A DNA stretch of 64,000 nt from Isoperla grammatica (lineage: Eukaryota; Arthropoda; Insecta; Plecoptera; Perlodidae), in contig OX246741.1 of NCBI GenBank assembly GCA_945910005.1, positions 2,935,946 through 2,999,945 on the forward strand. The letters are read 5' to 3'. The translations under genes and the position numbers were made by a program. The notes below the pieces were generated by a model. The model had not been told where the DNA came from and did not search any database. It saw only the letters and a program-made list of their open reading frames with translations. The stretch's first letter is position 1. Each line of letters begins with the position of its first letter. Shown piece after piece: positions 11,760 to 25,239 of the stretch.

Positions 11760-13185
11760 TATAATCATACCCCCTTGTACATAATACAGAACAGAGCGTC
11801 AACCAAATGTATCCTCTACACAATCTTGCAATGCAGTTTCTGCGAGAAGTTAGTAAAAGATATTACCCTCACATTAGGTAGCTAGCTTTCTATTGGGTAG
11901 AGGTAGTTAGTTTCCTTTATCAGACGGTAAGGAGGTTAGTTGCAGTCTATAGAGAACACAGTACACAGAATAACACACACTGCCGCCTTTATCTTAACAC
12001 CTTAAGTTATGTATTGATGTCTTGCTCCCAATACTCGGTAAATCTCGAGAACTTATAGACAACGGATTCCCGTTTTTCGACTTGTAAAGATGGTTTTAAA
12101 CCCGTTATTCTTCCTTATAAATTATTAAGTAGGCCAATCATCCTTTGTGTTGAACTTATTACTTATAGATGGTGAATTAATCAAGAATGTTTCAAAAATA
12201 ATTGTTGATAGAAAATGCATAACTGTCACACAGTAAACAAATCTAAACACACAAAATTGATCTCTGTGTGTTGCCCAGATTCGAATGGTGCCACATCCAT
12301 ATTTGCTAGTTTGCTAATGAGTTATCAAAGATGTTATCACGATGGCTTTGAGGTGAGCATACTCGGTGACTGGACGCTCGTAGCTGTGCTCGATGGAAGT
12401 CTGGGAGTTGTCCGTGACGGTACAACTTGTTTCTTTGTCTCACTACTTTGGACGTGATTTTTCTTATTTGAAACGTTTGAAACTTTTCTTTCTTGTTTGC
12501 ACTTGCTCTTTTTCGTCTTACATTGTTTCTTATAAATGGACGAACACTGCCGCTTTTTTATATATATATTTTTATCTGAATCAACCGTCTTTATGAACTA
12601 ATAGGCCTAGATCATGAACTAATAATTGTCTTCAGTAAAAGCTAAATATACCTTCTATACTTACTGTTTTCACCTTTTTTGTAGGACAAAGGCGTCACAA
12701 AAAAATCTTATGCCAAATAATAATAATATCATCTTTATTTGTAAAAAAGCAATTACAACTCATTTACAAATAGGCGAGATTCGAACATAGTTCGCTCTTC
12801 CATCTTACCTCTAAATCTAATGTAAATCTAATGTAAGGAGAGACAAACAGAAAATAAGATACATGAAGTCTCGACTTCAGATGTTGGTGACACATTAGAA
12901 CAACTCTCCAAACATTCTTAATAATAGTGGAGAGGGATTAATTTTAAATGTAATTACACCGCATATTACAATGCGCATATTACAATCAATTACAATGCAT
13001 ACAAATACAAGTATGCATTCCATTTTTGGGCATTTTGGCCATTGATTTTTGGGCACCGTTGATTTATATATTTTGAGTTTATATTTAATACCATTCTTCC
13101 ATTTCAATTATCTTACCTTTGATGTTTTGTAACGCGTGTGTGTTGTAAAGACTTGACTTTCGCCATGGGTTCTGGTTCTTCTTGG
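11760..13185. other. Unannotated AT-rich DNA
   Basis: AT-rich. It includes a short TAAT/TCAT-rich patch (12715-12760), a doubled TCTAATGTAAA (12812-12835) and a doubled GCATATTACAAT (12960-12990). The overlapping frames at 12215-12596 have no recognisable motif. Confidence 0.5.
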
Positions 13186-13189
13186 GTTT

Positions 13190-13226
13190 CTTCTTCATCT
13201 TCTTCTTCTTCTTCTTCTTCTTCTTT
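13190..13226. repeat. (CTT)n microsatellite
   Basis: About ten CTT/CAT triplets, a pyrimidine-only strand that can form triplex DNA. Confidence 0.9.
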
Positions 13227-13229
13227 GCG

Positions 13230-15760
13230 TGGTGGTTTTCATTACCTAAACTATTTTTCATTTAACTTTTCAGTGCGTTATTTAGCATTTAATAAATAAA
13301 TTAATTAAATAAATTCACATTTAGAGTCTAACCACTCAGTAACAAGACTGATTTTCAGTGGGGGACTTTAATTTAAAGCGACTAAACCAACTCTGAAGGC
13401 TCCGAACACCATCGACGAGTGAGCGATAACCAATCAAAGATCGATATTTCAAATACGAAACATATGAATCAGTGATTGGACAGTGCGAACACCTGCGGAC
13501 AGATGCCAGAATCAACAAGGCCGATTCAGAACCACTTTGAATTTATTGAGTGCTTCGTTGCTAGGACGGCTCCAAAGTAACCGTTTACTTATTCCTAAGA
13601 CAAGAATAATTAAGAATTCGTAAGGCCATCTTGTTTTTGTTATGTTGTACTCTAAAAACATTTTTAAAAGCCTTTCAGCCGTTTGGGGAATAACAAATAT
13701 ATTTGTTTTCCAAAGAGCTTTCCTCTCAAAAACTTTACTAAATCTTTCACTTTAACTTTTGTAATTTAAAAATATTTGTATAAATTGGTGCCCGTTACCG
13801 TATGAAAAATAGAAAAACTATTGCAAATGAATTAGTTATGTTTCTTAACACAAGTACACCCTCTTTAAACTCACCTGTAACTCTGTGTGAAGTCGTTGGC
13901 GAACCACTCACGCATACAGTGGCGAAAGTGCAACTCTGTCCTTGAGAGTGTGAAGATTGTGACAAACCACCCTCGCTTGCAAGAGAGGCGATGAGAGACT
14001 GAGAGACAAAGACACGATATAAAGTCGGGGGATGGATAGATTAAGTTAAAGGTATTTATCGGTGGCGGGATTAAGGACAGTTAAGCCTTAACATTGAAGA
14101 AACTTAGATTATCATGTAAATCCCATAAAATAGTAAACCATAAATTGTCTTCACTTAAATTTTAACTAAAGTATAAGTTTTCATTTTGTTCATAGCACGA
14201 CTTGCTTATACAGTAGCATGTATACAAATATGAGCTGTTTGAGTTTGAATATTTCAAAGATAAAATAGTAACATTTGAGATACAGTTGGAAGTAACTCCA
14301 AACTCACAAACCCATATTATTTGTTAACTTGGTGATATAAATTCATGGTTTAACCCAAATACATTACGTACAGGATGATAAACGAGTTGAATAAACATGA
14401 TTTCATGATTGTAATTGTATGTACAATAACATTTGTGGGAATCAGTACAGACAAAAGATAATAAACTCCGGTATTGTGATGCAGATAATTTCGGTGCAAT
14501 CAGTTGAATGGGTATGATAAATTCACGTTTAAAAGTCTTGAAATGCTAAACAGTTTGAAGCATTTCATTCAGAGGAATGAGGCTAGCAATTGTACATATA
14601 CAGTTCTGAATAATATAAATAATAACTATAGAGATGAGCCGTTTTCAAATGTCTATTTTGATGGTAGCCAACAATCCTAGTAGTCTATAAGCAACACTTT
14701 GCGATATTGAATTATAGACATTAATAATTGTTGTAATAATGCAATATGGGATGGAGCTAGCCGACTATAGCGTCAAAATAGAGATTTGAGATACGCCCTG
14801 AGTAAACGTTTCAGTATAATTAGGCGAATTATGCGGATAAACATAAATCTGCAAACAAACAACTTCGATCGTCTATAGGTGTCACTCCTGCACCTTATCA
14901 CACCATCGTAATCACAGCGTCACACCGTCATCACACGTTCTGTTGTACGGCGTCAACGCGCGTGCGTCAACGCGGCGGGTTTACTCGAGCCGGGCGCTGC
15001 ACGGATGGGCTTAATTTAATACGGGAATAGAAAGCCCATTTTAAAACCCAGCTAAGCTCTCAGCTCGGTGAAACATTTGGTTGGACCAAAGTTAATTGGC
15101 GTGCATTGAAAATATATAGCATTCCGTTTTCATTTCCTTTGAGGCGTAATTATAAACTTTCTGAGTTAATATTATTTTGATTTTAATAATTAAAACAGAA
15201 GAGTGATGTATAACTTAAAAGCCCATTCTTATTAGCAGCCGTATCGCCGAGAGCGCCGTTTTGCGAGGACTTATTGTTAAACCAGGGCTTTGCAAACTGT
15301 GTTTTATACATAAGGAAGGCGCTGGAAATAGCTAATTACTGAGTTTAAAATACATCTCTTAACGAATTAGAACACTCCGAAATGCTTGGAAAACTTACGT
15401 GGCGTTATTTTGTGCTAGACACAATTTACTAAGGAAGACGCTTAATCATGGAGAGTACGTCAATTGGCCTAGTTGTCGGGTACATTGTTAAACATCAAAC
15501 AACAATAACGATAACTAGTAACTACCAATACTACTTCTTTTAACTCATTTATCAATAAAGTGGGTGCTTATATTGTAAGTGATGTAAAAAGTGCAAACTA
15601 AGAAAAAATACATCCGATACTTAAAACACTGTCCATTGGGGAGTTGGGTTGGTTGGCGTTTGGGTCATAAAGAGGGCCGCCAAGTATGAAGAAGTGCGAA
15701 AGTATGAAGAGGGAAAACATGATGTCCACTATGAGATGTATAAAGGAACGACCACCTCGA
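13230..15760. other. Unannotated DNA with a GC-rich patch near 14.9-15.0 kb
   Basis: Mostly AT-rich. At about 14930-15010 there is a GC-rich patch with repeated GCGTCAACGCG, CGTGCGTCAACGCGG and GAGCCGGGC motifs. Two flanking inverted bits (AGCCCA and TGGGCT types) follow it. I see no gene. Confidence 0.4.
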
Positions 15761-15779
15761 CCGGTGTCAGCTAACACCA

Positions 15780-15875
15780 TGGGCGGTAGAGAGCTGTTAT
15801 GAAATCAGCGCCAACTGGCCTCGAACTAAGTCCCTACCAGCCGGGAGGCGGCCTAACAGTTGGACCATCTGCTGC
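15780..15875 (-). repeat. tRNA-like SINE head
   Basis: On the minus strand GATGGTCCAACTGTTAGG resembles an A-box, and AGTTCGAGGCC about 45 nt on resembles a B-box. The spacing is right for a tRNA-derived promoter, but the arms do not all pair, so a decayed SINE is the best reading. Confidence 0.4.
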
Positions 15876-16299
15876 ACTATAATCTGATGTCTGCGTTATG
15901 TTACCAGGCTGGGTGGGCTCAACACCTGGCCTAACACTTCCATCCTAGATAGGCTCTCTCGAGGGACACTGTATTAAATGGCCAATTTATTATCAACCCA
16001 ATCAACCAATAAAAATTTCGAACATTTTAAGTTTTAAGTTGATATTATACTTTGATCCTCAGAAAATTTCAATATCACCGTATATATTAATATTTTTTGT
16101 ATCACGTATATTCTGTTGAAGATTTGAAATCATGGCTTGTTTTGGTCTCAATCCTTGACAGGGTATCAAACCCGACACGGGGGTGCAAAGTTGCTAAATA
16201 AAATGAATCTGAAGTTGGCACAAATCTGGTATTTTGATAACTTAACACTGGAATAAAAGAGTTTTTAGTTTTGCTAATGTCATGTGGCACACCACGAGC

Positions 16300-16333
16300 A
16301 AGCACCGCGGCCCACCGGTTGGGAACCAGGCTG
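16300..16333 (-). mobile_element. hAT-like terminal sequence
   Basis: Read on the minus strand from 16333, CAG is followed by GGTTCCCAACCGGTGGGCCG, which resembles the terminal inverted repeats of hAT (Charlie-type) DNA transposons. A weaker partner, CAGGGTATCAAACCCG, starts at 16159 on the plus strand, which would give an element of about 175 bp. The 8-bp flanks of the two ends do not match, so the full element is uncertain. Confidence 0.35.
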
Positions 16334-16339
16334 ATCAGT

Positions 16340-17310
16340 ATGTGGGCCCCTGCCCTTTCCTGCCCCTTCCACGATCGATCTTGTTTAGCGAAGGAATCTA
16401 TCACTTAATGGAGGAGCTATTTTATCATTTTAATATTCTCAACTGAATGGAGTATATGGTTGTGGTTCAATAAATTGTTTGTATTTCCCCTCAAATCTAT
16501 GTTTAAGCCCCTTCCTACCCGGCCACATCTAACATCAATACCTGCGTCCTGCATTTGTAAACAATAACAAAAAGCGTGTGGAAATATTTCAATAAGAAAG
16601 TATTTATAACACATTCTAATCGTTATGTAGACGCAACCCCGAGGAGATAGTCTGTATATACAGTAGTTACATGTTTAACTTGTGTCTCTGTTAGTGTTTT
16701 TAGTGGTGGTAAAATTGATCTTTAGACAATAGACATGTCACCTTTATTTTTAGGGACACTTTTTAATTTTGTAAAGCTCTATCACAAATTATCTATTCAT
16801 TTTCTGATTTATTTAAAATTGATTGAATAAATTATATTCCAATAATTAACTCCATGTGTTTTATATTGGTCGGCTATCTCAATATTCTTAATTAATGTCA
16901 TTTTTGTATTGTATAATTGTTTTTCGGAATTCTCTTATAAAAACGTCAGCTTCATCCTTAATTGTGCCCGTTTCATGGCCCCACGTCTTCGCCTCTACCA
17001 CCCTATTAATTACAAATATTCACCGCCAGCTGATCCCTATCACACAGTTTTCAACCCCTGTTTATAAACCACTTCTTTATCTTGAAATTGGAACCATCTG
17101 ACGATTTAATAATCACTCTTCAATTAAGAGAAGGGTGGGTCGAACCACCACGCGCCCGTCGGCTCCTGTTTTTATCTACTGGCTTCATTTTCAAATTTCC
17201 CTTTTTTCAATCGACTCTGAGGCATCGCCATGTCCCTGTTCCCCATGCGTCCTATTCACTTTGCCAATTGCATTTCCCGCTTCCTTTATTCTCATTTCAA
17301 TTTCGTCCCG
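16340..17310. other. Unannotated AT-rich DNA
   Basis: AT-rich. Frames at 16895-17101 and 17082-17402 run into the TCTG repeat and show no recognisable motif. Confidence 0.5.
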
Positions 17311-17316
17311 CCTTCA

Positions 17317-17353
17317 TCTGTCTGTCTGTCTGTCCGTCTGTCTATCTGTCTGA
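17317..17353. repeat. (TCTG)n microsatellite
   Basis: About nine tetranucleotide units with CCGT and CTAT variants. Similar TCTG arrays recur at 39.46 kb and 55.47 kb. Confidence 0.9.
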
Positions 17354-17399
17354 CAGTCAGCACGACCGACAAAAGACAACGGACGTCTACCGTCGGAAC

Positions 17400-20100
17400 T
17401 AATTCCGAGCCCACTTTTTATCACAGCAGATAGGCTGTATATTTAATTTACTACAAACGAATTTGCATAATTAATTTAATGAAAAATGTGAGCTTGCTAA
17501 CGTAATTTCGTAAGAATATTTTTTTATATTTTAATTATGACAAATGACCCTTTTTATGCATAAGTGACTTAGACACGGACTAATGCTGAAAGAATAACAT
17601 TGATCATGTCTCTTGATTAATTCCAGACAAGGTAATGAAAATTATGTGAATGCTTCGGGAGCTTCATTTTGGACTGGCGTTTAAACTTTAGTCAGTTTTT
17701 TCTCTCGAGTACTTATATTACAATCAATAACGGATTGCAGACGGTCGCATTGTTCAGTCACAATGTGATGAAGTGATGACGTTCGGAAAGTCATGTTTCG
17801 TTGTTGCTGCGTCACCAGCCATTGTTATAGTCGCACATACTGAGCTTTATGTGTTTGTATCTGCTTTTATAGTTATCACACTTTTTAGAATTGTTTGCTT
17901 AATTATTTCTTTGCTATTTATTGTTCGTCAATCGACAAGTTAATAATATGATTAACGCGTACTACACAAATTGATACAAACCAATGTAGGGTATACATCA
18001 ACTTCACAACTTGTCCAGTAAGTCATATGGCCAACATGTAGCCTCCTGGGCCTTCTATAGCCAGACACTCCTCGCATCATCTACAATCCCACACATCTGT
18101 TAAAAGATTCTATTATATATGCTTTTCACGCCCATCTCTCTCAGTATCATTGCTCTGCAATCTACCCGGTATACCACACAATCTTCGGTCTACTCGCCTC
18201 ATTCCCCTTGTGAGTTATCCTGTTTGAATCTACGCGCTACTTTACGACCCTGTTCCCCGTCTGGGCCCGAGGTAGAATAGGACCGGGATGTGGCCCCGAC
18301 CTTGAGATATTACTCTGGCAGGCAGGTGTAATCTGCAAGAGTAGAAATACAACTATACTCTTGTAGGAATGTTATTATTTTTGTCTATTCTTCTCATCAC
18401 AGAAAAAAAAAATCAAAGTTTTGACAAGAAACGGCGTTGACGCTAGCAAACATTATGCTAAAACACTTAAAATCCTAAGAAATCTTGTGCCACGACGAGC
18501 CTTCTAAACACTAAATACTACGCTAACACTTCAATTAAACTAAACCAAAACTCAACTAAAACTAAACTAAACTAACACTAACACGTCACAGGTTTAAAAG
18601 TTTGCCCAATGTGCTTCTTGCACATGGAAGCGAAATGGCAAACTGTTCCATGGATGCTCAACAGGGAATGGGAAAGCACGACAGCCGAGCACTCCATTTG
18701 CTGGAGTTATTATGTTATGTTATTGTTCAATCTGCAATAGTATTCACATATATTGTTTCATAATATCCCCGTGTGTAAACAAATATATAGTATTTAGTTG
18801 TCCAGATTATGAATCAGAAGAGAGGGATATAGAGAATCAAATCAAGTAGATACGAATCAATGAGAAATAAGCTTACGTTATAATGATATATTATAGCATA
18901 GAACTAGTAAACATAAAGTAATATAATAATTATAAGCAGGGCTTAATTTGAGCGGAAACGCACCGGGACGCGTGTTCGGTATTATTTCGTAATTTAGTAA
19001 CACTATATTCCTCGTGATTTAAAAACCGTTGTCTGTAATAACTTAATTATTAGCACGCAATCAAGAATGAATTGCTAAAATATAAGATGCACTATTGTTG
19101 AATGGAATGCTTTCCAGCCCCCATCGGTACACATACCTTGACATTATTATAAGTATATTTCTTCCTTTGAGGTTTATTTTTTGTCGACGGTTGTAGAGAC
19201 TGCAGTGTTGTTTTTTCAAAGGAATATGTTGTTCCGTAAAAAGGGCCCCCAATTCTTTTTTAGAGTCTCATTGGGTCGCATTATTTTAAAGCTCGTCTCT
19301 TTCGAAGGCTGCCACCTGCACTTTATACCTTGCTCATTGGATAAGGGTTTAGTGGCCGTAATATGGCCGCTCACATCGGGGTGAAATCTTCTCTGAAAGG
19401 TTTTCACTACCTTTCAAAAATGATGTTATCTTTGCTGGAATATTTTCTGATCCTGTTTCGCTTCTCGACCAAAGATGGCCTAGCTAATGCACCTGGATCG
19501 TGAGTAGTTTTTTTTTGGGAAAACATCTTACAGTACCGGTTTCTACGTGATAGTTATGGCGCCACTTTTTGCGGAGGGTAGTTTTATCTTCGAGACCCAT
19601 CGTCGTGCGAAGGGTGGGTAATTGCAGTGCACTTCAAACTTCTCAAAGTGAACATTTTTATTTTTGCACTTGGAAATTTTTTGAAATAACCCCCTGAAAA
19701 CTATCATTGTTATCAAACACCTGAGGTAGCCAGAACATGCATTATTATACATTATTAATATAAGTTTGATTTGTCTAAATATTGATACGTCGAAGGTGTA
19801 CGGAGGTAATTTGTAGACTGTTACAGAGGTAACCCCATAGCATACAAAATATCATAATGGTTTCACCCGCAGCCAATTCATATCTTACGATATACACACT
19901 ATATACTATACACAAGTTAAATCGAATGTCTTATCATTGAAAGCCAACCGAGAGGCGAGACTCGTCCAACGTTTGGTAATCTGGACATGTCCATCCGTAT
20001 AGCCTGGAGAATTCGGGAGAGAATTCTGGAGTAAGCGAGGAAAATACAGCAACGGTGGGACGAAGTGCGAGTTTGCAGCAATCAATTCCCATTAGGCGTG
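17400..20100. other. Unannotated AT-rich DNA
   Basis: AT-rich. It contains a degenerate CTAAA repeat at about 18530-18585. Small frames around 19061-19407 and 19543-19752 overlap on both strands and show no recognisable motif. Confidence 0.5.
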
Positions 20101-20125
20101 GTTCAGAGTGGAGGTTCTGTGTGTT

Positions 20126-20163
20126 GGGGGGCGGTGGGGGTGGGGGGTGGGGGGTGGAGGTGG
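20126..20163 (+). repeat. G-rich tract, strong G-quadruplex motif
   Basis: Four G runs of five or six with 1-4 nt loops, plus further GGG runs, on the plus strand. It splits overlapping frames at 19934-20308 (minus) and 20055-20288 (plus), neither of which has a recognisable domain. Confidence 0.75.
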
Positions 20164-20449
20164 GTCCGATCCCTCGGAATACCATTTCTGATTCAAACCG
20201 CGTTTTGCTCGTTATGGCGAAAGTGTGTATGAAGCGTGCGCGGTTGGTATACGTATACCGCCCACATATACAGTCAGATACCAGATGATGCGTGCTATAA
20301 GAATGCATGGTGATTGAGGTTGGCCTAAAAGGGGTTTGGAGACTCCTACTTCACACTCATGATACAAGAACATCCTGAAAACATTGACCGTGAGTTGCGA
20401 GGAGGGGAATTTGTTGCCGTTTCGGTCGACACAATCCACCTTATTCAGA

Positions 20450-22320
20450 CATTCAAAACGGGAATACTGTCAATGTAATGTTCAAACAACGTTTGCAATG
20501 TTTAAGATTTGTGTCAAACATTCATAGATTATAATTGCAATTTACGTTTTTCCCCGTTAAACACTTAAAATTCGTATAAACGATTAAGGGTGGCATGCAG
20601 AGTCCAGCAAGATTCTCGTACTTAAACGACTCTGCATTCCGCCCAAAAATGGTTTTCAGCATGGATTAAATAACTTGAGGATAAAAGTTTGAACTGTTGT
20701 TTATTTCACGGTTGGTGTTGTGTACAAATATCAACAAATTAAAATCACTAATGAGGTGAACTAATGAAACGGGATTTTCAATTGAAAATTAGGAAGTTGC
20801 ATATTCCTTTTTCAAATTTATAAACATTCATTTATTACCATAAAAATCAAGTTCATTTGTTAAATAATTCATATTTTACACAGTGCGAAGGATCCAATAC
20901 AGATGGTTTAGCTTATGTTACATGTTAAAACAGAGTCTAATGAAGACTTATCTTAACAGCTCTCATAAAGAAGCTTTTCTCTTGGTTATAGTTCTGGAAA
21001 CGAAGCCAGAATAATAACCCCCGGAAGGGAATGTGATTGGTCATCGTCTCCCCGCGCAGGGTTGAGGTGTGAAACGTTCGATTATTGTCTTGCAGCGATT
21101 AACGATTTGGCGAGGTGGCCAAAAGATGTACAACACATTAATTAGATGTGGTATTTAGTTCTTCGTTTCACACGTTGACTGCGAGTTTCGTTTTCAATAT
21201 ATTAACTGACTATCTTTGGTCATTGATATTGATATTTATTTAATTCAAATATTATTTGTTGATGTCAATTATAAAAATGATTTTTTTCCTCATCTTAAAG
21301 AAGTCTTTACTGGTTCATTTTTGCATAATTTATTTTAATTAACTATTCCTTCATACATTGTACGTACAACTGATTTAGTCATTAAGGTTATACATACAAT
21401 TTAAAAAAATGTATAGAACATTAATAAAATTATATTAATAATTTAATACTATATTTTTCTAGCATGACTGTTTACAATTTCCTGCTATAAAGAGTACAGT
21501 TCATCTCCATTATTGTCTTTCTTTATGAATCAGTTTGATAAATTCATAGGATGTAGAGTAAATAAATATAGTAGATACGTGGTGCATTTCCTATGTAAAT
21601 ATGGATGCATAGAAAGAAGAACATAATACATATGATATATTTATATGAGATGAGACCAACTTGTCTTGCAAGCGAAATGACTGTCTACTCAGTGACACAG
21701 AACAACATTAAATAAACATAAGGGTAAACGTGAACAGTAAAAATATATCCACATGACTATACTTCCCATACACTATAGACTAAGATGTAAGTTAAAGAAG
21801 CAAAGCAACTTATACTTAACTTAAAGTAACTTTTATCTCCGGCGTTTCGGGAGGGATTGAACTGTTCCCGGAAACGTCGAGGTATCACTCAGGTTTTAAT
21901 TATGGTTTTTTCTTACATTTTAACCATATTATAGTGGTGGAAAATTGCTAGTTTAATAAACGTTTGTTAATCGAGAAGATGGATATTATTTATCTGTTAT
22001 AAAAGCAGAACTATATCCGTATTATATTCACGTGACGTCAAGGACATTGTTGGCGGGCATACTCTCGTGCATTGAATGTTGCAGTTACTTCATATCGTTG
22101 TTGTAAACAATCAAATGAGCATTTTGCATATCAAGAATACAATAACAATCAGGATATTTAACATTTCTAGTGTTTAAACTTTCTTTTGGAATGAGTAAGG
22201 TATTATATAGTATACGTTACTAGTTTTGAAAAATAGTAAACCCGTTTTTAGTTTCCCACCTAACTATTTGCTCCAAGCTTACTCGAATTCAAAACATTTT
22301 GTGTTCATATTTTAAAACGA
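20450..22320. other. Unannotated DNA; composition shift near 21.0-21.15 kb
   Basis: AT-rich, except for about 20995-21150, which is GC-balanced and contains CAGCGATTAACGATTTGG and ATTAATTAGATG-type homeodomain-like cores. That patch could be a regulatory element; nothing else is visible. A CRE octamer lies at 22033-22040. Confidence 0.3.
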
Positions 22321-23270
22321 AGAACCACGTACGGCCATAACCTGCCAGGTCGCAGAGTATTCTCAGACCTTCTTTGATTTGATGGCTGCGATCATCACGT
22401 ATTATGGACAGCAAATAAGGCAATGTGCTGCTCAGAAAGTTTCAGCTCAATTGATCGGAACAGGCGCTGGATTCAATGATTTCCCTCAATTTTCAATGAA
22501 ACTTATTTGATCCAAGCTATATTGGAAGGAATAACATGTATCAGCATATCCCCAAGTTTGTTTCTCTTCGTTTTAGATTCAATAAGTTCGAGGAAGTTTT
22601 GAATCCTGGGATATTGGCTGAAGGCTTTCATTTTATTGGTTTTTCTAAATTATCAATTTCGTTAGAGCCTCGCTGCTCGACTGTCATCTTGCTGGTGCAG
22701 AGCGTAGAGAACTCACATGTCAAGAGAACGTATAAGCTCTGGTAAACTTCTTCTGAGTTTGTTCTGTGCTATATTAGGTACTTAGAGTAACAATATTTTA
22801 TTAGCCTCTTCAAAAACGAATTACTTTAAATTTTGAGATGTTAACTTTACAATCTGAAGATACAATGTGTCTAAATCAAATACCATAGTCGCAATGAGAG
22901 TAAAATAGTTTTTTTCAATGAACTACGTGTCTTTCAATACGATGCTCCACAAAGGACAGCGGTCTCAATATTAAATATAGCAGACTACATTTTATTAATA
23001 TACTATACTGTAACGTAATACTAAGTACAACGCAATAAATAACGTAATAAATAATATATTGGAACCCTTCATGCCCAAACATTATCCAGCTTTAAACCCC
23101 AGCGGGCCACATAACTTTATTGTGATATCTAGTGCATCGCTATAAATTCTATTACGTCGGCGATATTAAACGATACGATTATTTATTGTATAAAAAATCT
23201 ATTATTATTGTATGGCTTATCTCGAGTTCCAAGGCGGATGGATATATTGTATCGGAGCATGTGATGGAGA
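22320..23270. other. Unannotated DNA
   Basis: Slightly less AT-rich between 22320 and 22745, with a 69-codon frame that has no recognisable motif. The remainder is AT-rich with short TAATA/AACGTAATA duplications (23010-23060). Confidence 0.4.
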
Positions 23271-23940
23271 ACGTATGGTCCAAGCTCCGCCCCAGCGTTA
23301 TCAACTTTTCGGCCGCACACTTTCTGCGGCTGTGAAAGCAATTTCCCTACTATTTATTGTTATATCCCCACACGAGGTGGCAATACGAGCGGAGCCGAGG
23401 TGACCCGATCTCAGCGGAAACGAAAGTGACCCCGTCCCTTGTGCTGAATGGGAATTGTCGCCGCAGTGTGACTGGAATCTCTCAGCGAATCCAAACCCAG
23501 CAATGTCTAAATCACGAACTGAATGGACCGTTTCCTGGCCTAATCATAGTCCCGAGTTAGATCGGCTGGAAGAATGCATAGTTGGAGGAAAATACAATGA
23601 CGCGTCGTTCCTTTGGATTGCGTCTCCGGTGATAAGTGAGGGGTTGGATGAGACTCAGGACTTTACTTGAATTGTTAACTTTCAATCTACGCTTTACGGG
23701 TGTTCGGGTAATTGCAAATTTAATCATTGCCAATTATTGGACGGTAAGTCTTTTCGAAAGCCTTTGGCAAATTCTATTTAAACAGATGAGGCACGCCATG
23801 TATGAGAGATTGACTTTATGCCCGGTAGAGTGCGATGAGAGCGGTAGTGCACTCAAAGACAAGGTCATGCGACGTCGGATCTTACGACAGGCAGAGCTAA
23901 CGTGTGCCCAGACGGGGATGCGAATGTGTTTTTTTCAATA
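23270..23940. other. GC-balanced island with overlapping short frames
   Basis: A composition island in AT-rich DNA. Five overlapping plus-strand frames (23132-23941) lie in different phases, so no single frame is favoured. The last one (23784 onward, MRHAMYERLTLCPVECDESG...) follows a weak acceptor, TTCTATTTAAACAG. I recognise no family. The island could be a non-coding exon, a regulatory element or an old insertion. Confidence 0.25.
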
Positions 23941-23944
23941 GCAC

Positions 23945-25090
23945 TCTATTTCATTATAAATAGTGCAGAATTACATACAACATGTTTTAAATTAATCGAG
24001 TTGTTTCTTCGTGAGAGTAAAAGTTGATACATTTTCGGCGAGACGCGAGGAGTATGTTGACTAACTGTATTAAATAATGTCTGCCGGTTCACGTACCATT
24101 TTGGCACTTGTCTGGCAAGTCAATTATATTTGGCTCTTTGTTCATATATGTCCGGAAAATATTAAGGTAGATGGTGATTGATGGTCAAGTCAGTGTCCAA
24201 AATGTCCCATAGTGTAATAACTCCTGCAACTGCGGACTGACAGTCAATAAGGTAATATGGTTGTGAATTTGATAAAACTTTCGACGCCTGAAACAGAACG
24301 CTAGGTTTTATATTAGAATATTGCAAACACTAAATGTATGGAGAATGTGAAATCGTCTGCAAGGAAAAATAGAACATATTGTAATTATTGGGGTTGTCAT
24401 TTTATTTTCAACATTATTTGTGTGTTTATTAAATAAACTAATATGCCCAATCGTTATACTAACTAAACATTTTTTCACATGGTATTTATCCTTCCAAAAG
24501 TGCACTCCCTAAATTGTAATTTTTGTGTTATGTGGCGTTCGTAAAACAACTTACAGATTTTAGTATTGGAACTACTTCTTAAACTCTACTGCTACAGACA
24601 GCTATAACGCCAGAGTGGTGTATGATTTTACTCATATCTTTCGATCGTAAATATAGTTTAAATATAAAAGTTATTGGATGAAAAACTACGCCAACGGATT
24701 GATGGTTCTGTTCTATTTAAAGTTTCCACCAACTTTGGTCACAAACTCCGGCACTAAATGGTCTGCCGGGCAGGCAGCGGTAGTTTGTCAGTCGTAAACT
24801 TGGGCGCTTTATGCCGGTATTTGCGACCCAAGTGTTAAACTGAGCAGAGTAATGAGGTTGCACAGGTGTTGCGCCTTTGTACTTCACCGAGTATGCGACA
24901 ATATCAACCGTAAATCAAATACCTTAAACCGAACAGATAGTTCCAAAGAACTTAAAAATGAAGCTTGTTTTCTTTAGTGCCATCACACGTTTGAACAGTG
25001 AACAGTGAACCAGATATTATCGGATCCAGTCCAACTGTAATGCAATCTTGTTTTTCTCAAGCTAAACTGGGTACAAATAAACCAAAATTA
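23945..25090. other. Unannotated AT-rich DNA with one hairpin
   Basis: The only structure noticed is a stem at 24798-24807 / 24823-24833 (ACTTGGGCGC against GCGACCCAAGT, one bulged A, 15-nt loop). No coding frame is defensible. Confidence 0.45.
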
Positions 25091-25097
25091 GAAAATC

Positions 25098-25165
25098 CAA
25101 CCCCGAATGGGAATTGAACCTGTCTACAACTTACTGGGCGGACGGCTTGACCATAGCTGAGACGG
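25098..25165 (-). repeat. tRNA-like SINE head, minus-strand member of a divergent pair
   Basis: On the minus strand CAGGTTCAATTCCC is a good B-box, and TATGGTCAAGCCGTCCG about 35 nt before it is A-box-like. It overlaps, back to back, with a plus-strand tRNA-like unit that starts near 25152. Confidence 0.45.
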
Positions 25166-25236
25166 TCAAATACATCTGACTGCAGATTATGATGAAAGAG
25201 TACAAGTGGTAGATCTGGGTTCAATTCCCTGTGCCC
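25152..25236 (+). repeat. tRNA-like SINE head, plus-strand member of a divergent pair
   Basis: TAGCTGAGACGG (A-box-like) is followed about 50 nt later by CTGGGTTCAATTCCC (B-box). The middle is AT-rich and does not fold into an anticodon arm. The 5' ends of this unit and its minus-strand partner overlap around 25150-25165, where TTGACC and GGTCAA form an inverted pair. Confidence 0.5.
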
Positions 25237-25239
25237 AAC

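Noticed and set aside
24798..24833. Hairpin as a microRNA precursor
   Set aside because: The stem is only about 10 bp with a bulge, too short for a pre-miRNA.
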